DNA of 16,951 nucleotides from positions 1 through 16,951 of the forward strand of contig JAGFNK010000986.1 of the NCBI GenBank assembly GCA_025769875.1, written 5' to 3'. This stretch comes from Russula earlei. Lineage: Eukaryota; Basidiomycota; Agaricomycetes; Russulales; Russulaceae. Shown one piece after another: positions 1 through 9,583 of this stretch (the stretch's first letter is position 1; each line of letters opens with the position of its first letter). The notes under the pieces were generated by a model. It made no database searches, was not told the origin of the DNA, and saw only the letters and a list, made by a program, of their open reading frames with translations. A program made the translations under genes and the position numbers.

Positions 1-227
1 CGTACAGACAATAGCGTGAGCGCATAATAAGCTCGTCCCTGAACGCACCTGACTTGCATAACGAAGTAAATTTAGATGAAGGAACAATAGTGGCGGGAAA
101 AATGGAAAACCAGAACTCTAGAACTCGTTTTTTGTGTTTTTGTAATCAAAAGACGATGCCGATGGATATGTGCTCCTTTTTTTTTGCTTACCGATCCTCG
201 AAGATTTCTTCTCTCTCATGTCTCGTC

Positions 228-1646
228 TTACGCGAATGGGAAAGGCGCATACTGTACATGCACAGGGCGACCGGACTTCTCGCGGGCATCGACAAACTCC
301 TGCACGGGTGCGGACTTTCGGCAGCATTCGAACTCGAGGTCGCACAGCTCCGGCAATACCTCCGTGACCAGGTGCTCGGCGATCCTTTGCAGCGCGGGCG
401 CGACGTGCGGCCCCAGTTCCCCGGATATTCCCAGCCACTTTACGGAGGCAAACGAGCGGAAAAGCTCCACCCACACGCTGGAGTCCATGTCGTCTTGCCA
501 ATCGAGCCGCAGGTAATCCGCGCGGATGTAGAGACGTTCCACTCCCGACAGACGGGAACATTGGCCACATATCTGGGCCATGGACGAGATCTGCCAGTCC
601 AGCCCTCCGCACGGGATCCGCAGCGAGAGAAAATATCCGACGGGGGCCGTGGCACCCGGCTGATCGAGGGTGACCGAGACGCCGCTTCCGAACGAGGATT
701 CTATTTCCGCCACCTTGGCCGATCCGAGTGCATCTATACGATTGATGAATTCGGAAAGGTGTCGTATTTCGAAGATTATCTGATTGAAGAGGGTGATGTT
801 GACGTGGCTGAGCAAAGGAGCGTGGATTCCTGCAACGAGTTTCTCGAGGTATTCGCTGGCACCCCGGAAATTAAAGCGGATGAGGGCGGGGAGGACGAGA
901 CGCCTTTGTGGTAGTATTCGTTCATGGAATTTATCATGGCGAAGAGTTGGGGAATGAAATTCGATGCAGAGCACCCTGAGTCTGGGCAAGGCCGAGAGGC
1001 ATGTGGCAATTGCATGTGGAGAAATATAGCTAGCGTCTGGTACCTCCAAAAGTCGAAGAGAAGTTAGGTCTCGTGTTGACCGAAGAAGAGTCGACAGTCC
1101 GGGAAATGAGATACCAATCAGAGACAAATCTTTTAGCCGAGGCGCATGTTCACCCAAAAACCCATTAGGAAGGCTCGGGGCCCCTTTGTCCGACCATAGC
1201 GAAAGAATTGTCAGGTCCGGAAATGATCTTTCCATCAACGTGGCCACATCCCCCAAGATCGAGCTCGTGATAGCAAGCTGAATCCCCCGTACGCGATCTG
1301 GATGCTCTAACGCAGCAACGACATTCTTCACGTCTTCGAGAGCTGGTGGCCTGAATTCTAAGGCGGCCGAGTACTTTACGACAATAGGTAAGGGTGGCCA
1401 GCAACTCAGGGACTTCCTCACAGGACTTCCGTGTGTGCATAAAAGGCACAACTCTAGACGACGAGGTGACGCAAACACGATATGTCGCCACTTGCGGCAG
1501 ACATGCACTAGCGTAGTCCATTTCCAAGTGTTGTCCGAGAGGCACTTGGAGGTGTGTCGGTAAGAATCAAATATCTCCAAGAGGACATCATCAGGGAGGG
1601 TCGTTAGGGCTACATGCTTGTCTGATACCGGGAGCAGATGAGACAT
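228..1646 (-). CDS. F-box domain protein, Agaricomycete type (472 aa, single exon)
   Basis: The reading frame is open for 472 codons without introns. Residues about 14-60 carry an F-box: a 'LTTLPDDVLLEIFDSYR' helix followed by the 'W-TTLVHVCRKWRHIVFASPRRL' segment typical of the large F-box families of mushrooms. F-box proteins bind Skp1 and bring targets to SCF ubiquitin ligases. The rest has irregular leucine-rich stretches (for example 'FPDLTILSLW', 'APRLKDLSLIGISFPGL', 'LTSLRLLEV', 'LPRLRVLCIEF') that probably fold as degenerate LRRs and would choose the target. Start: the ATG at 1646-1644 is the first in frame and leaves a normal-length N-terminus before the F-box. No frameshift is needed, unlike the spliced genes of this window. 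The specific substrate cannot be inferred; such families are large and fast-evolving. Confidence 0.85.
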   Translation of the reverse strand: MSHLLPVSDKHVALTTLPDDVLLEIFDSYRHTSKCLSDNTWKWTTLVHVCRKWRHIVFASPRRLELCLLCTHGSPVRKSLSCWPPLPIVVKYSAALEFRPPALEDVKNVVAALEHPDRVRGIQLAITSSILGDVATLMERSFPDLTILSLWSDKGAPSLPNGFLGEHAPRLKDLSLIGISFPGLSTLLRSTRDLTSLRLLEVPDASYISPHAIATCLSALPRLRVLCIEFHSPTLRHDKFHERILPQRRLVLPALIRFNFRGASEYLEKLVAGIHAPLLSHVNITLFNQIIFEIRHLSEFINRIDALGSAKVAEIESSFGSGVSVTLDQPGATAPVGYFLSLRIPCGGLDWQISSMAQICGQCSRLSGVERLYIRADYLRLDWQDDMDSSVWVELFRSFASVKWLGISGELGPHVAPALQRIAEHLVTEVLPELCDLEFECCRKSAPVQEFVDAREKSGRPVHVQYAPFPFA

Positions 1647-2977
1647 TTGAGAGGTGCAGCGTCCAAGACCAGGACCTACTTCGAGTGCGTTGCGCTTTTA
1701 CGCGCTGACGCTCAACTGATCCTCTTCGAATGGTCCGTCTCCTCATTAACATCGAGGAGTTTTCAGGTAATGAATGGCTGGCCATATAATGCATGGTTTA
1801 CTAGTGAGAATTGCTCAGTAAGGGCGTTTGGGGGCATGGCTAGTTGGGCAAAGAGCGATAACATGCAGTTGAGAATCGGAAAATTGGACGAGATTGGACG
1901 AGAGGTCTAGGCAACGTGATCTGAAGACTGTGGGACCATGGACCCAAGGACGAGGCGATGATGTTGGCAAATCCACTCCAAGGCTGCCTGCGCCAATGTT
2001 ATCAAGTTCCGCCGATGATTTGGACCTCGTGGACCATACTAGATCCGGGGCCAGCGTGCCATTGGCAAAGACAATGAATGTGCCTAAAAATAAATCATAA
2101 CCACGATGCAAGTCCATGACAAACATGAGCATGAGGCACATCTCGCACAGCATGCGGAGTTGCCATGCTCACACCAACGCCAGTTGATGTCACAGCCAAG
2201 CCGAAATGCGTCGTACGGGCACGTCCATTGCCGGCGTCGGCGGTCTATTGATCGGCCTAGTCCCTAACCCTTTGGCTCGAAGCTGTCGATTGGTCACTGT
2301 AAGTGCACCGTTTGGTGATCCGGTTTGTGTTTCGAACACGGTACGCACACGAGAAGCGACTTTCGGGCCATTGGAGAATTCATAACGCACTGAGACAACA
2401 GGTCTGAGGTAGGTCACTTGGGACGCAGAAACGGTGTGGGGTCTGATGAAAGGTTGTGGTGTAGAGTGGTCATGTCTTGAGGTTGGTGTGGACTGGCGTG
2501 AGTGTCTAGTAACCCAGCCCAAGAAACTCTCCCGTTCTTGTAGGGGTAGCAAATCGACCAGTGAATCTGACTGGGCCTATCGTAGTTCGCATCGCAGTGG
2601 CGGTAGGTTTAAGGGCTCTGTCACAAAATATCGTGAGCAATGGCTGTTGGTGTGCTGCACCCGGGCTAGATGACAACACGTTCTTTCAGGATGACGAGTA
2701 GCAATTGGGAGGGAATGGTGGTCAGTCAAACTATCGAACCACAGTGACAACTGAGCGTCACGGTACGTCCTTAATACGCGTCGTTTAGCCATACCCATCG
2801 ACCCCAAACTTTCCGTTCTCGAATCAATGATCCTTTCACAATTACTGAATCCTGTCCATGGGGTCACCCGGCCTACGAATGGGAAAAAATAAATGCTCTC
2901 ATGTTAAAAGTTTAACTCTTTAAAAGAGTCTGGACTCGAGAGTGACATTTTGATGAATAACGACTTATAGGGCATTA
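1647..2977. other. Gene-poor intergenic stretch, no supportable gene
   Basis: Open frames here on both strands are under about 120 codons, show no family resemblance, and have no convincing exon-intron pattern. The part next to 1647 must hold the promoter of the minus-strand F-box gene. I see no tRNA or other RNA gene. Confidence 0.5.
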
Positions 2978-3004
2978 ATTATTATTATTATTATTATTAT
3001 TATT
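2978..3004. repeat. (ATT)9 microsatellite
   Basis: Nine consecutive ATT units run directly into the left end of the foldback element. Such tracts are rich in TTA, a preferred target of PIF/Harbinger-type transposons. Confidence 0.9.
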
Positions 3005-3412
3005 ACACGACAGGCAAGAAGGGATAAGTTGACTCTGCTTATAGTCAACTCAGTGGATAATAAAAGTAAAATATTTCAAGTGCTGAGTAGCGTCTGTTGC
3101 GGCCACAAATTATATTACATAAGTAATGACCTTAGTTGAGCACGAAAAATGTGACAAAAAAGGTTAAATATGGAGAGTCTACTCATTCCGGCACAACTTT
3201 TAGCCAGGCTAGGGTAAATGTTGTGCCGGAATGAGTAGACTCTCCATATTTAACCTTTTTTGTCACATTTTTCGTGCTCAACTAAGGTCATTACTTATGT
3301 AATATAATTTGTGGCCACAACAGAGCCTACTCAGCACTTGAAATATTTTACTTTTATTGTCCACTGAGTTGACTATAAGCAGAGTCGACTTATCCCTTCC
3401 TGCCCGTCGTGT
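3005..3412. mobile_element. Foldback/MITE-like element: 193-bp inverted arms around a 22-bp spacer
   Basis: The left arm 3005-3197 is the reverse complement of the right arm 3220-3412 with only seven mismatches by my count and no indels. The inner 97 bp (3101-3197 against 3220-3316) are perfect; all mismatches lie in the outer half (3012, 3017, 3030, 3058, 3091, 3092 and 3100 with their partners). The spacer 3198-3219 contains a small hairpin of its own (TAGCC-A-GGCTA). A nested 6-bp inverted repeat (GTTGAC/GTCAAC) lies in the left arm near 3028-3049. TTA trinucleotides at 3003-3005 and 3412-3414 flank the core CACGAC...GTCGTG, compatible with a 3-bp target duplication as in Tourist/Harbinger MITEs. 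It has no coding capacity. Structure is directly visible; the MITE class is inference. Confidence 0.85.
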
Positions 3413-3602
3413 TATCATTATGCATATCCATCGTGTTTCTACCAATCCAATCAACAATAATTTCTCTCTCTTCTCTCCCAGCATCAAGAGAATGTCATCC
3501 TAAACATCCAGAAAATGAAGATGAGGGCGAGGAAATTTTCTTGACTACCTAGACTCACATAAATTGTCTTATCCGACAGATGACAACATTCGATGTCCAT
3601 GT

Positions 3603-4037
3603 TCAGTTCTCGTCTCGTCTCTCACATTTATTTTCAATCGGAACAAAGTGTTTCACATCTGGCCATGACAGAAAAAAAATCGCGCGTTCTTGGTCCGACG
3701 GAACGTTCAACTGTCGATCCCAAACACGTTCCTTCAATCTGCCGAACCGCTTGAACTCGTCGAAGCAGTCTTGAACGGTGCCTGGTCGATAGCTGCGCTC
3801 CGGGTCATCAATCTTCGTCGGAGGTTGTTGCGATGTAGGGGAGAGTTCGACCAGCCCGTCGTGCCTCGGAGAGCTAGTCACCGGTCGTTCGATCCGATGT
3901 TCGTATTCTTCTTCGATAATTTGGACATCGAAGGACACACATATGTCATTTCCCCGCACTCTGTTTTCGGCGACCAAATGGCAATGGCATTTACGAGGGC
4001 GGAAGACGCGCAAGGTTCTCTCAAACAGAGACGGCAA
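3603..4037 (-). CDS. Possible terminal exon of an unrecognised small gene
   Basis: An open frame of about 144 codons ends at a stop at 3605-3603. I do not recognise the family. The translation has a balanced, protein-like composition, with an acidic stretch ('VQIIEEEYEHRIE') and a hydrophilic C-terminal segment ('VQDCFDEFKRFGRLKERVW', later 'FFLSWPDVKHF'). There is no ATG inside the frame; the frame starts only at a TTG, and an in-frame stop lies shortly upstream. If it is real it must be spliced to an upstream exon, for which acceptor-like CAG sites exist near 4051-4060, but I could not find a convincing first exon between there and SEC31. It lies on the same strand as SEC31, about 270 bp downstream of the SEC31 stop. 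It could also be chance. Confidence 0.3.
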   Translation of the reverse strand: MPSLFERTLRVFRPRKCHCHLVAENRVRGNDICVSFDVQIIEEEYEHRIERPVTSSPRHDGLVELSPTSQQPPTKIDDPERSYRPGTVQDCFDEFKRFGRLKERVWDRQLNVPSDQERAIFFLSWPDVKHFVPIENKCERRDEN

Positions 4038-4288
4038 CCTTGTTGCCCTGAGAAGCTGAGGGGGTCACCAGAATGGAAAAGTGGTATCAACCTTTGGCCT
4101 GCCGTTTTTAATGAGAGCGATCCTGAGGATGCAAATGACCAAACGTATGATCAACACAGTGTGTGTGATGAGGATCGATCACATTCAACGAGGTGGCGGT
4201 GTAGAGTTCTCTAACTCCGTCAACGACTTGCACGTCATATTACTGCTGTGACTACTTTGACGAATTAGAATTACAAGACATGGTCCAA

Positions 4289-4294
4289 TTTATT
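4289..4294 (-). terminator. AATAAA polyadenylation signal of SEC31
   Basis: A canonical AATAAA on the minus strand lies about 12 nt past the SEC31 stop codon. Position and strand fit, although fungal poly(A) signals are often degenerate, so this one may be incidental. Confidence 0.4.
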
Positions 4295-4305
4295 CCCCAT
4301 CCCGC

Positions 4306-7300
4306 CTACAGACGCATAATAAGTTGTTTCACCCCAGACATCCAGAAGGTAATATCATCTCCGCTCGAGCGCGTGAGTATGTCGACGTGGATGGCAAGCG
4401 CGAGCTCGCGATCGCGGCTTGCCATTGCTGCACTGCATTCAGCGCAATTACCACCGCAAATCCGTAAAAGCGTGACGCACCTTTTGTGAGTTCACCTAGC
4501 TGCACAACCAACGGTTCTGACAACGTCTCACAGTTCAACGCGTCAAATAGGGGGTTTATCCGGCGATCCAGGTCGTCAATTAAGCGACGCTGAGAGGTCT
4601 ATAAATTTTTTCTATATCAGAAGAGATAAATCATGAATAGTTAGCGATGACACGAACGGGGGTCGTCTGTTTGATCAGATCGAGTTGTTGACTGATGACA
4701 TTGTAAATAGGTCTCAGCGAGTCGGGTATGTGCGTCCGGTCACCAGGAGCTATGGACGTTCCTCAGCCACATATTATCCATAATCACGTAAGACTTACGG
4801 TACTTAGGGGGAGGAGGTCCTTGGATAACAGTACGGGGCGGAGGCGCAGCAGGTTGACCTCCTCCTGGGGGCGGGGGAACACGGGCCGGGCCGGCAGGGG
4901 GCGGCGCGTGACCCGGATGCGGCTGTTGCTGGTGCGGTGATGCCACCCGTCCTCCGTAAGGACCTGCAACTGGAGGCGGGACCTGACGGGCTTGTGGGGG
5001 TGGCAGCGGGACGCCCGCACCAGGGGGAGGAGTGGCATGCGAGTACGGGTTAGGCGGCGGTGGGGCGGGGAGCACGTGCCCACGCTGTGGAGGCGGAACA
5101 TACTGCCCTGGAGGGGGCTGTCGAGGACGCGGCTGCTGCCCCGCAGGAGGGATTGGATTTTGTGGATGCGCTAATGGAGGGGCTGCGCCTGGACCAGCGG
5201 GTGGGTACGGTCCCGGTGCGAGGGGTAAATGCGGAGGTGGAACCGGGATGCGACCGTGCGCGGGGGCCGGAGGGGGACGCGACTGCACACTGCCAGGGCG
5301 AGGCGGCGGAGGGGTCGCGACTGGAGACTGACCGCGAGTGAAAAACGGCTGATTAGACGCGGAACCTTGAGCTGGCGCGGCATTTGGGAACGGCGACGTG
5401 ATAGCCGCGGGCTTATGCACGGACCCGCTTGGTGTGCGTCGCTCGGTCACAGCTGGCGCATCGTTCCAGCCGCCATTCTCGCGACGCTTGGGAGGCGGTG
5501 CGGTGGGCGGAGGAGTAGCCTTTGGGGCACCAAAGGGCGGGGCAGGCGGGGGCCCAATTTGACCGCCATGCTGTTGCGGCGGGGGTTGGCCGTAAGGATT
5601 TCCCGAGGGATACGCGATGGGTGCAGTTGGCTGATACGGCTGGGATGGCTGGAGGGACTGCACGGGCACGTACGGACTACCTGAAGCCGGAGATATATTG
5701 GTCGGTGCATATGAGTTATACGTCGGCGCCGGAGGAGCAGCCGCAGGTCCGGGTGCCTGCTGTTGGATAGCAGGAGCATACGGATTCAGATTATATGAGT
5801 AGGCGGATGTAGATGTAGGAACCGCTGGTGGAACTGCAGGGGCTGTGGGAGCCGCAGCGGCGGCCACATGAACGTGAGATGATGATGCGACTGGGGTTTC
5901 CGAGATCCCGGCGGCGATGAGAAGACGCTCCCTTCCGGCCGCCAGTTCGAATTGCGCACCCGGTGCACCTTTGTAACCCGGCGGCGTAAGCTTAAGGAAC
6001 GCAACAGCGTGCTTGACGAGACCCTGAGTGGCAAGGAAGTCTGCGTACTCGAAGTAACGGTCATATAGCGCTGACAGTTTGTACGTCCTGGCAGCCGCGT
6101 CCGAGCTCACAGACTCTGCCCGGTCCAGGTCCTTGTCCACATACGATGCGGCGGCACGAAACACCGTGACCTTTTCGATGAAAGTTTGGAGGGCATGCAC
6201 ATGTGCGGTGTAGCGCGAAATACCCGGAACTGTCTCATCAGCCAAAAATCGTTTCTCTTCCTCGGTCAGTTCTTCGATCCAAATATTGATTAGCCGCTCT
6301 AGGCGGCCGGCGGCGAGGTAGGCCAACGTTGCATTTTTCCTTAGTTCTGACGATTCGACAGCGTTTTCTGAGCGGGCAATGGTACCTTCGAACTCCAATC
6401 GGGCACCGAGCTGCTCCGCGAGCCCGCTAAACTCATCCGCACGTGCGAAGGTGCACAAGACAACAAAGATCTCCTGCCAATCTTGTAAGTCCGCATTCTG
6501 CACAATGTCAGCCAGGTCATTTGTGACGACAGATTGAAAAAGCCGCAGGTATGGGAGCGCGACGGTGCGTGTTTCGAAGTAGGCTTTCTGGGTACGCGCG
6601 AGCAGCTCGGGCCCACCTTTGACTGCTAGTAGAATTGCGTCGGCGAAGCGCTCCACGGAGAGACACAGAGATACAGCGCTTTCGAAGTCACCAACAACAA
6701 GTGCTTTGGTCACTAGACGGTCTGTCTCGCTTTCATCTGCCGGGTAGATGTGGAATGTATTACTCTTGAGAGTGTCCGACGCAGCAGATGAAGGACGAGA
6801 GCCTATGGTGGCAGCAACCGATGAGTCGATACCATAGTTGGTGTGTGGGACAACTGGACCAGCTGGATTTGTGGATCGAGTGAGCCCCATAGTACTGAAG
6901 AAATCCACTGCGGCATCTAGCTGTGGTGTACCCGCCGGGCCATCATCACCGAACAGACTGGGGGCAGTAGTTGTAGACTCGGCATCTGGGAGCGGGGTAA
7001 CGATCGATGTGTCCGAGGTGGCACCTGCGCTGACCTCAGAAGGGGTCGCATCTAGTAAGTCCTCGGCACTGGCACTAGGACTTCTCTCGGGCTCTGCGAA
7101 CGAGACAACGGGTCCATGCGGCTTTAGATCACCAAGATCGTCTTCGGAAGGTGATTTCACAACTGGGAGGGGAGTACTCTCCTCAGCCGCAGACCTAAGC
7201 TTCGCGATGGCCTCTGCAACACGTCCAGCAATTTCAGCTTTGGAGAAGCCAAGGAGTGTCACAAGTTCGTCCCGCGAATCTGCGTGGAACAAGCTCAGTA

Positions 7301-9034
7301 GAGCTTTCCATCCACTGACACACTCTGCTGCTGTAGCTTCAGCCTCTGCAGTGCGCTCAATGGCGACCGCTGAGAGGTCTTGAGCGTCGACCGCTTGGCG
7401 CAAGCGCTCGGCACGAGCGACGATATTGTCTTCGGTAGCTAGCCGGCGGATGTGCACAACGCCGCTCTGATGGCGACCTTCCTTGCTCCCTAAATTCGAC
7501 ACAGACACAAGCTGCCCGGAGTAGCCGAACGACACCGAAGCCGGGCGACATAGCCATTTCGGAGGTTGCTTCAGTGTGAACGAAGCTTGATTAGTCCGGG
7601 CAAAGCTTGGGTTGTCAAAAACGTCAGCACCATCTGGCTGAGGGGTCGCAGCGCCAAACTCATTCTGAGAAACGTCGTTTGTCGATTGGATGGAGTGGAG
7701 ACCAATAGTTCCATCAAAAAACGCGGTAGCCAACAAGTCAGGATTGCGGGGACACCATTGCACTTGGAAAGCCCAGTTATCAGCTGAGGGGAGCTAAAAT
7801 GCTTAAGATTAACAGCCGCATTACTTCAACATGATAACGTTGAGTACTTCGCCAATGATCTCGGACGTTTGTGGGTTCCAGCAAAGTGCACGATTATCTT
7901 TCCCACTTGACAGAAGAAGATCTGCATCTTGTTTACACCACGAGAGCGAAAGCACGCCTTTCTCGTGACCTGTGAGTATCTGGTACCGTTGATAAGCTAA
8001 GGATTGATAACATAAACAGTAAGGCGCACCTTTTCTGGTGCCCTCGCGTTACGCAAATCCCAGACCATGATGATAGGGGAGGCATCATCCTCTGAGGAAG
8101 TGACTAATCGTGTCGGCTATGTGACCATTATTATTCAGTGCAAGGGAGGTGAATCGACCCTTTACGAACGTTATCTGGGTGCCATCCCACGTCACTCATT
8201 CCGCGACGCCCGCTGCCTGTCTGACTGCCGCCGGTACCACCGTACGCTAACGCAACGACCTCTCGCTTGCCTCGAAGGTCCCAAACAACGGTGTACCCGG
8301 TACCGCTAGAGGTCGCTAATACATGGGGTACTTGGTTGTTCCACGCAAGGGCGCTGATTTCGTCGAGTTTTGAGCTTCGGGTGCCGGGAGAATACGGTTT
8401 ACCAGGATCTTTAAGATCCCAGATGCAGACCTGAGCGAGATAAGGGTTTGGGATCAAGTTGCAAGGAAGGATGTACCTCTCCGTTGATAGCTCCCGATGC
8501 AAATAAAGTAGTTTGGATGGGATTGAAATCCAACCCACGAACGGGTCCAGTGTGTGTGTCCATTCTTGAGAATGAGAGCCTCGGAGGGGCTGGAGTGATA
8601 AGTCAATTTTGACGGCGTAAAGATGGGACGTTCAAAGACATACTTTACATGGGACACGATTTTCGACGGATCCCAGATACCGAGCTCTCCGTTTTCCATA
8701 CCAGCAGCGATCACACCTTCAGGGCGACTGCCATCTGCTTTTCCCCAGGCAATGCGATTGAACCTATCAAGAGGAACGATCTACCTTGCAGAGGACGGAA
8801 AGAACGTTAAGCCCACCTTGAGCTATTCGAGACTGAGCCTCGCGGGCCTTTTTGACCTTGACCACCTAGGTCATACTCCTGCTTTTTGAGAAAGTCGGGA
8901 GCCCATATTTCCAGTTGAGAATCGTTGGAGAAGGACTCGTCGAGGGCACCGGCGACTGTGCCTGTTGCCAGCAAGGGGGCTGAGAGAGGAGACCACGCAA
9001 AAGTGGACGTTCGGTGGATCTCCTTGAGTTTCAT
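4306..9034 (-). CDS. SEC31: SEC31, COPII outer-coat subunit (10 exons, about 1418 aa)
   Basis: Sec31 pairs with Sec13 to form the outer cage of COPII vesicles at ER exit sites and stimulates Sar1 GTP hydrolysis. Exons: 9034-8817, 8763-8644, 8589-8477, 8430-8170, 8116-8030, 7979-7848, 7793-4799, 4749-4658, 4598-4481, 4427-4306; nine introns of 46-59 nt, all GT...AG. Residues 1 to about 330 form the WD40 propeller ('[16 protein letters not shown]', 'WDPSKI', 'IWDLKDP', '[12 protein letters not shown]', '[13 protein letters not shown]'). A helical ACE1-type solenoid covers about 665-930, a Pro-rich region about 935-1310, and a conserved C-terminal domain ends in '[12 protein letters not shown]'. 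'GGWNDAP' holds the Trp-Asn pair (W near 1086) that reaches the Sar1 active site in yeast. Start chosen because the family begins 'MKLKEI'. Anomaly: exon 3 carries one extra base near 8560, between 'SEALILKN' and '[12 protein letters not shown]'; without it every splice phase fits. Confidence 0.95.
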
Positions 9035-9583
9035 GATAGACAAGACAGTTGATGATAGGATAGAAAGCGACTTGGCGGTGCTCCGACGTGTCACGCTCGA
9101 CCCTGAGTCAGGTCACGTCATTCCTACCTTATATGGCAGGTCATTAGAGATGCGCACGTGAGTCGTGACGATCGCGTGACAAGGTCGCGTCTAAATACCC
9201 AAATTGGAACTCATCGCTCATCACACATACAGCTTGAGCCTCAACCCCCGTCTTCACAAGCGCTAAACTTTATCTTCTCTACGTTCCATGGCCCTCACGA
9301 TGACTTTGATATATCTCAGGAAAACGCCGAAGCCTGCTGTGATCCATCTGCCAGCTTCTTCCTCCCAAAAAGAGAAAATGAAGAGCTCGAACACAGCAAG
9401 AACGTGCTGATGCCCAGCCACACACCTATGACTTTTGCGTATCAATCCCCCCACGTTCACTTTCACACAATACGGCCAATTTTGGGCTTGGGCCTTTCTT
9501 CGAACGTCCTCGCTCTGCGTTTCTCCGTCCTCTATATCCTCCTCGTCCCTTACCCCTCACTCATTTAAAGCACGGCCAACACT
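9035..9583. promoter_or_regulatory. Divergent promoter region between SEC31 and the UbiA-like gene
   Basis: The two genes start 549 bp apart on opposite strands. Near SEC31 there is a cluster of classic fungal sites: TGAGTCA (9104-9110, inside an 11-bp dyad CCTGAGTCAGG), TCACGTCA (9113-9120, TGACGTGA on the SEC31 strand) and an E-box CACGTG (9155-9160). Near the UbiA-like gene a CCAAT box (9476-9480) lies about 104 bp before its chosen ATG and is followed by a pyrimidine-rich stretch (about 9495-9560), a common mark of fungal transcription starts. Site functions are inferred from consensus only. Confidence 0.55.

Noticed and set aside
54..914. 286-codon open frame on the plus strand
   Set aside because: It is antisense to the F-box gene and has no family resemblance; the minus-strand frame has a clear F-box.
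2258..2272. CCCTAACCC-like sequence resembling telomeric repeat (also in an intron near 16241)
   Set aside because: Only one and a half repeat units at each place; not an interstitial telomere array.
4992..5770. Several Gly/Arg-rich plus-strand frames
   Set aside because: They are the antisense of the Pro-rich region of SEC31.
4306..9034. SEC31 as a pseudogene
   Set aside because: Apart from one extra base, 1418 codons, nine introns and all domains are intact; decay would leave more lesions in a gene this long.
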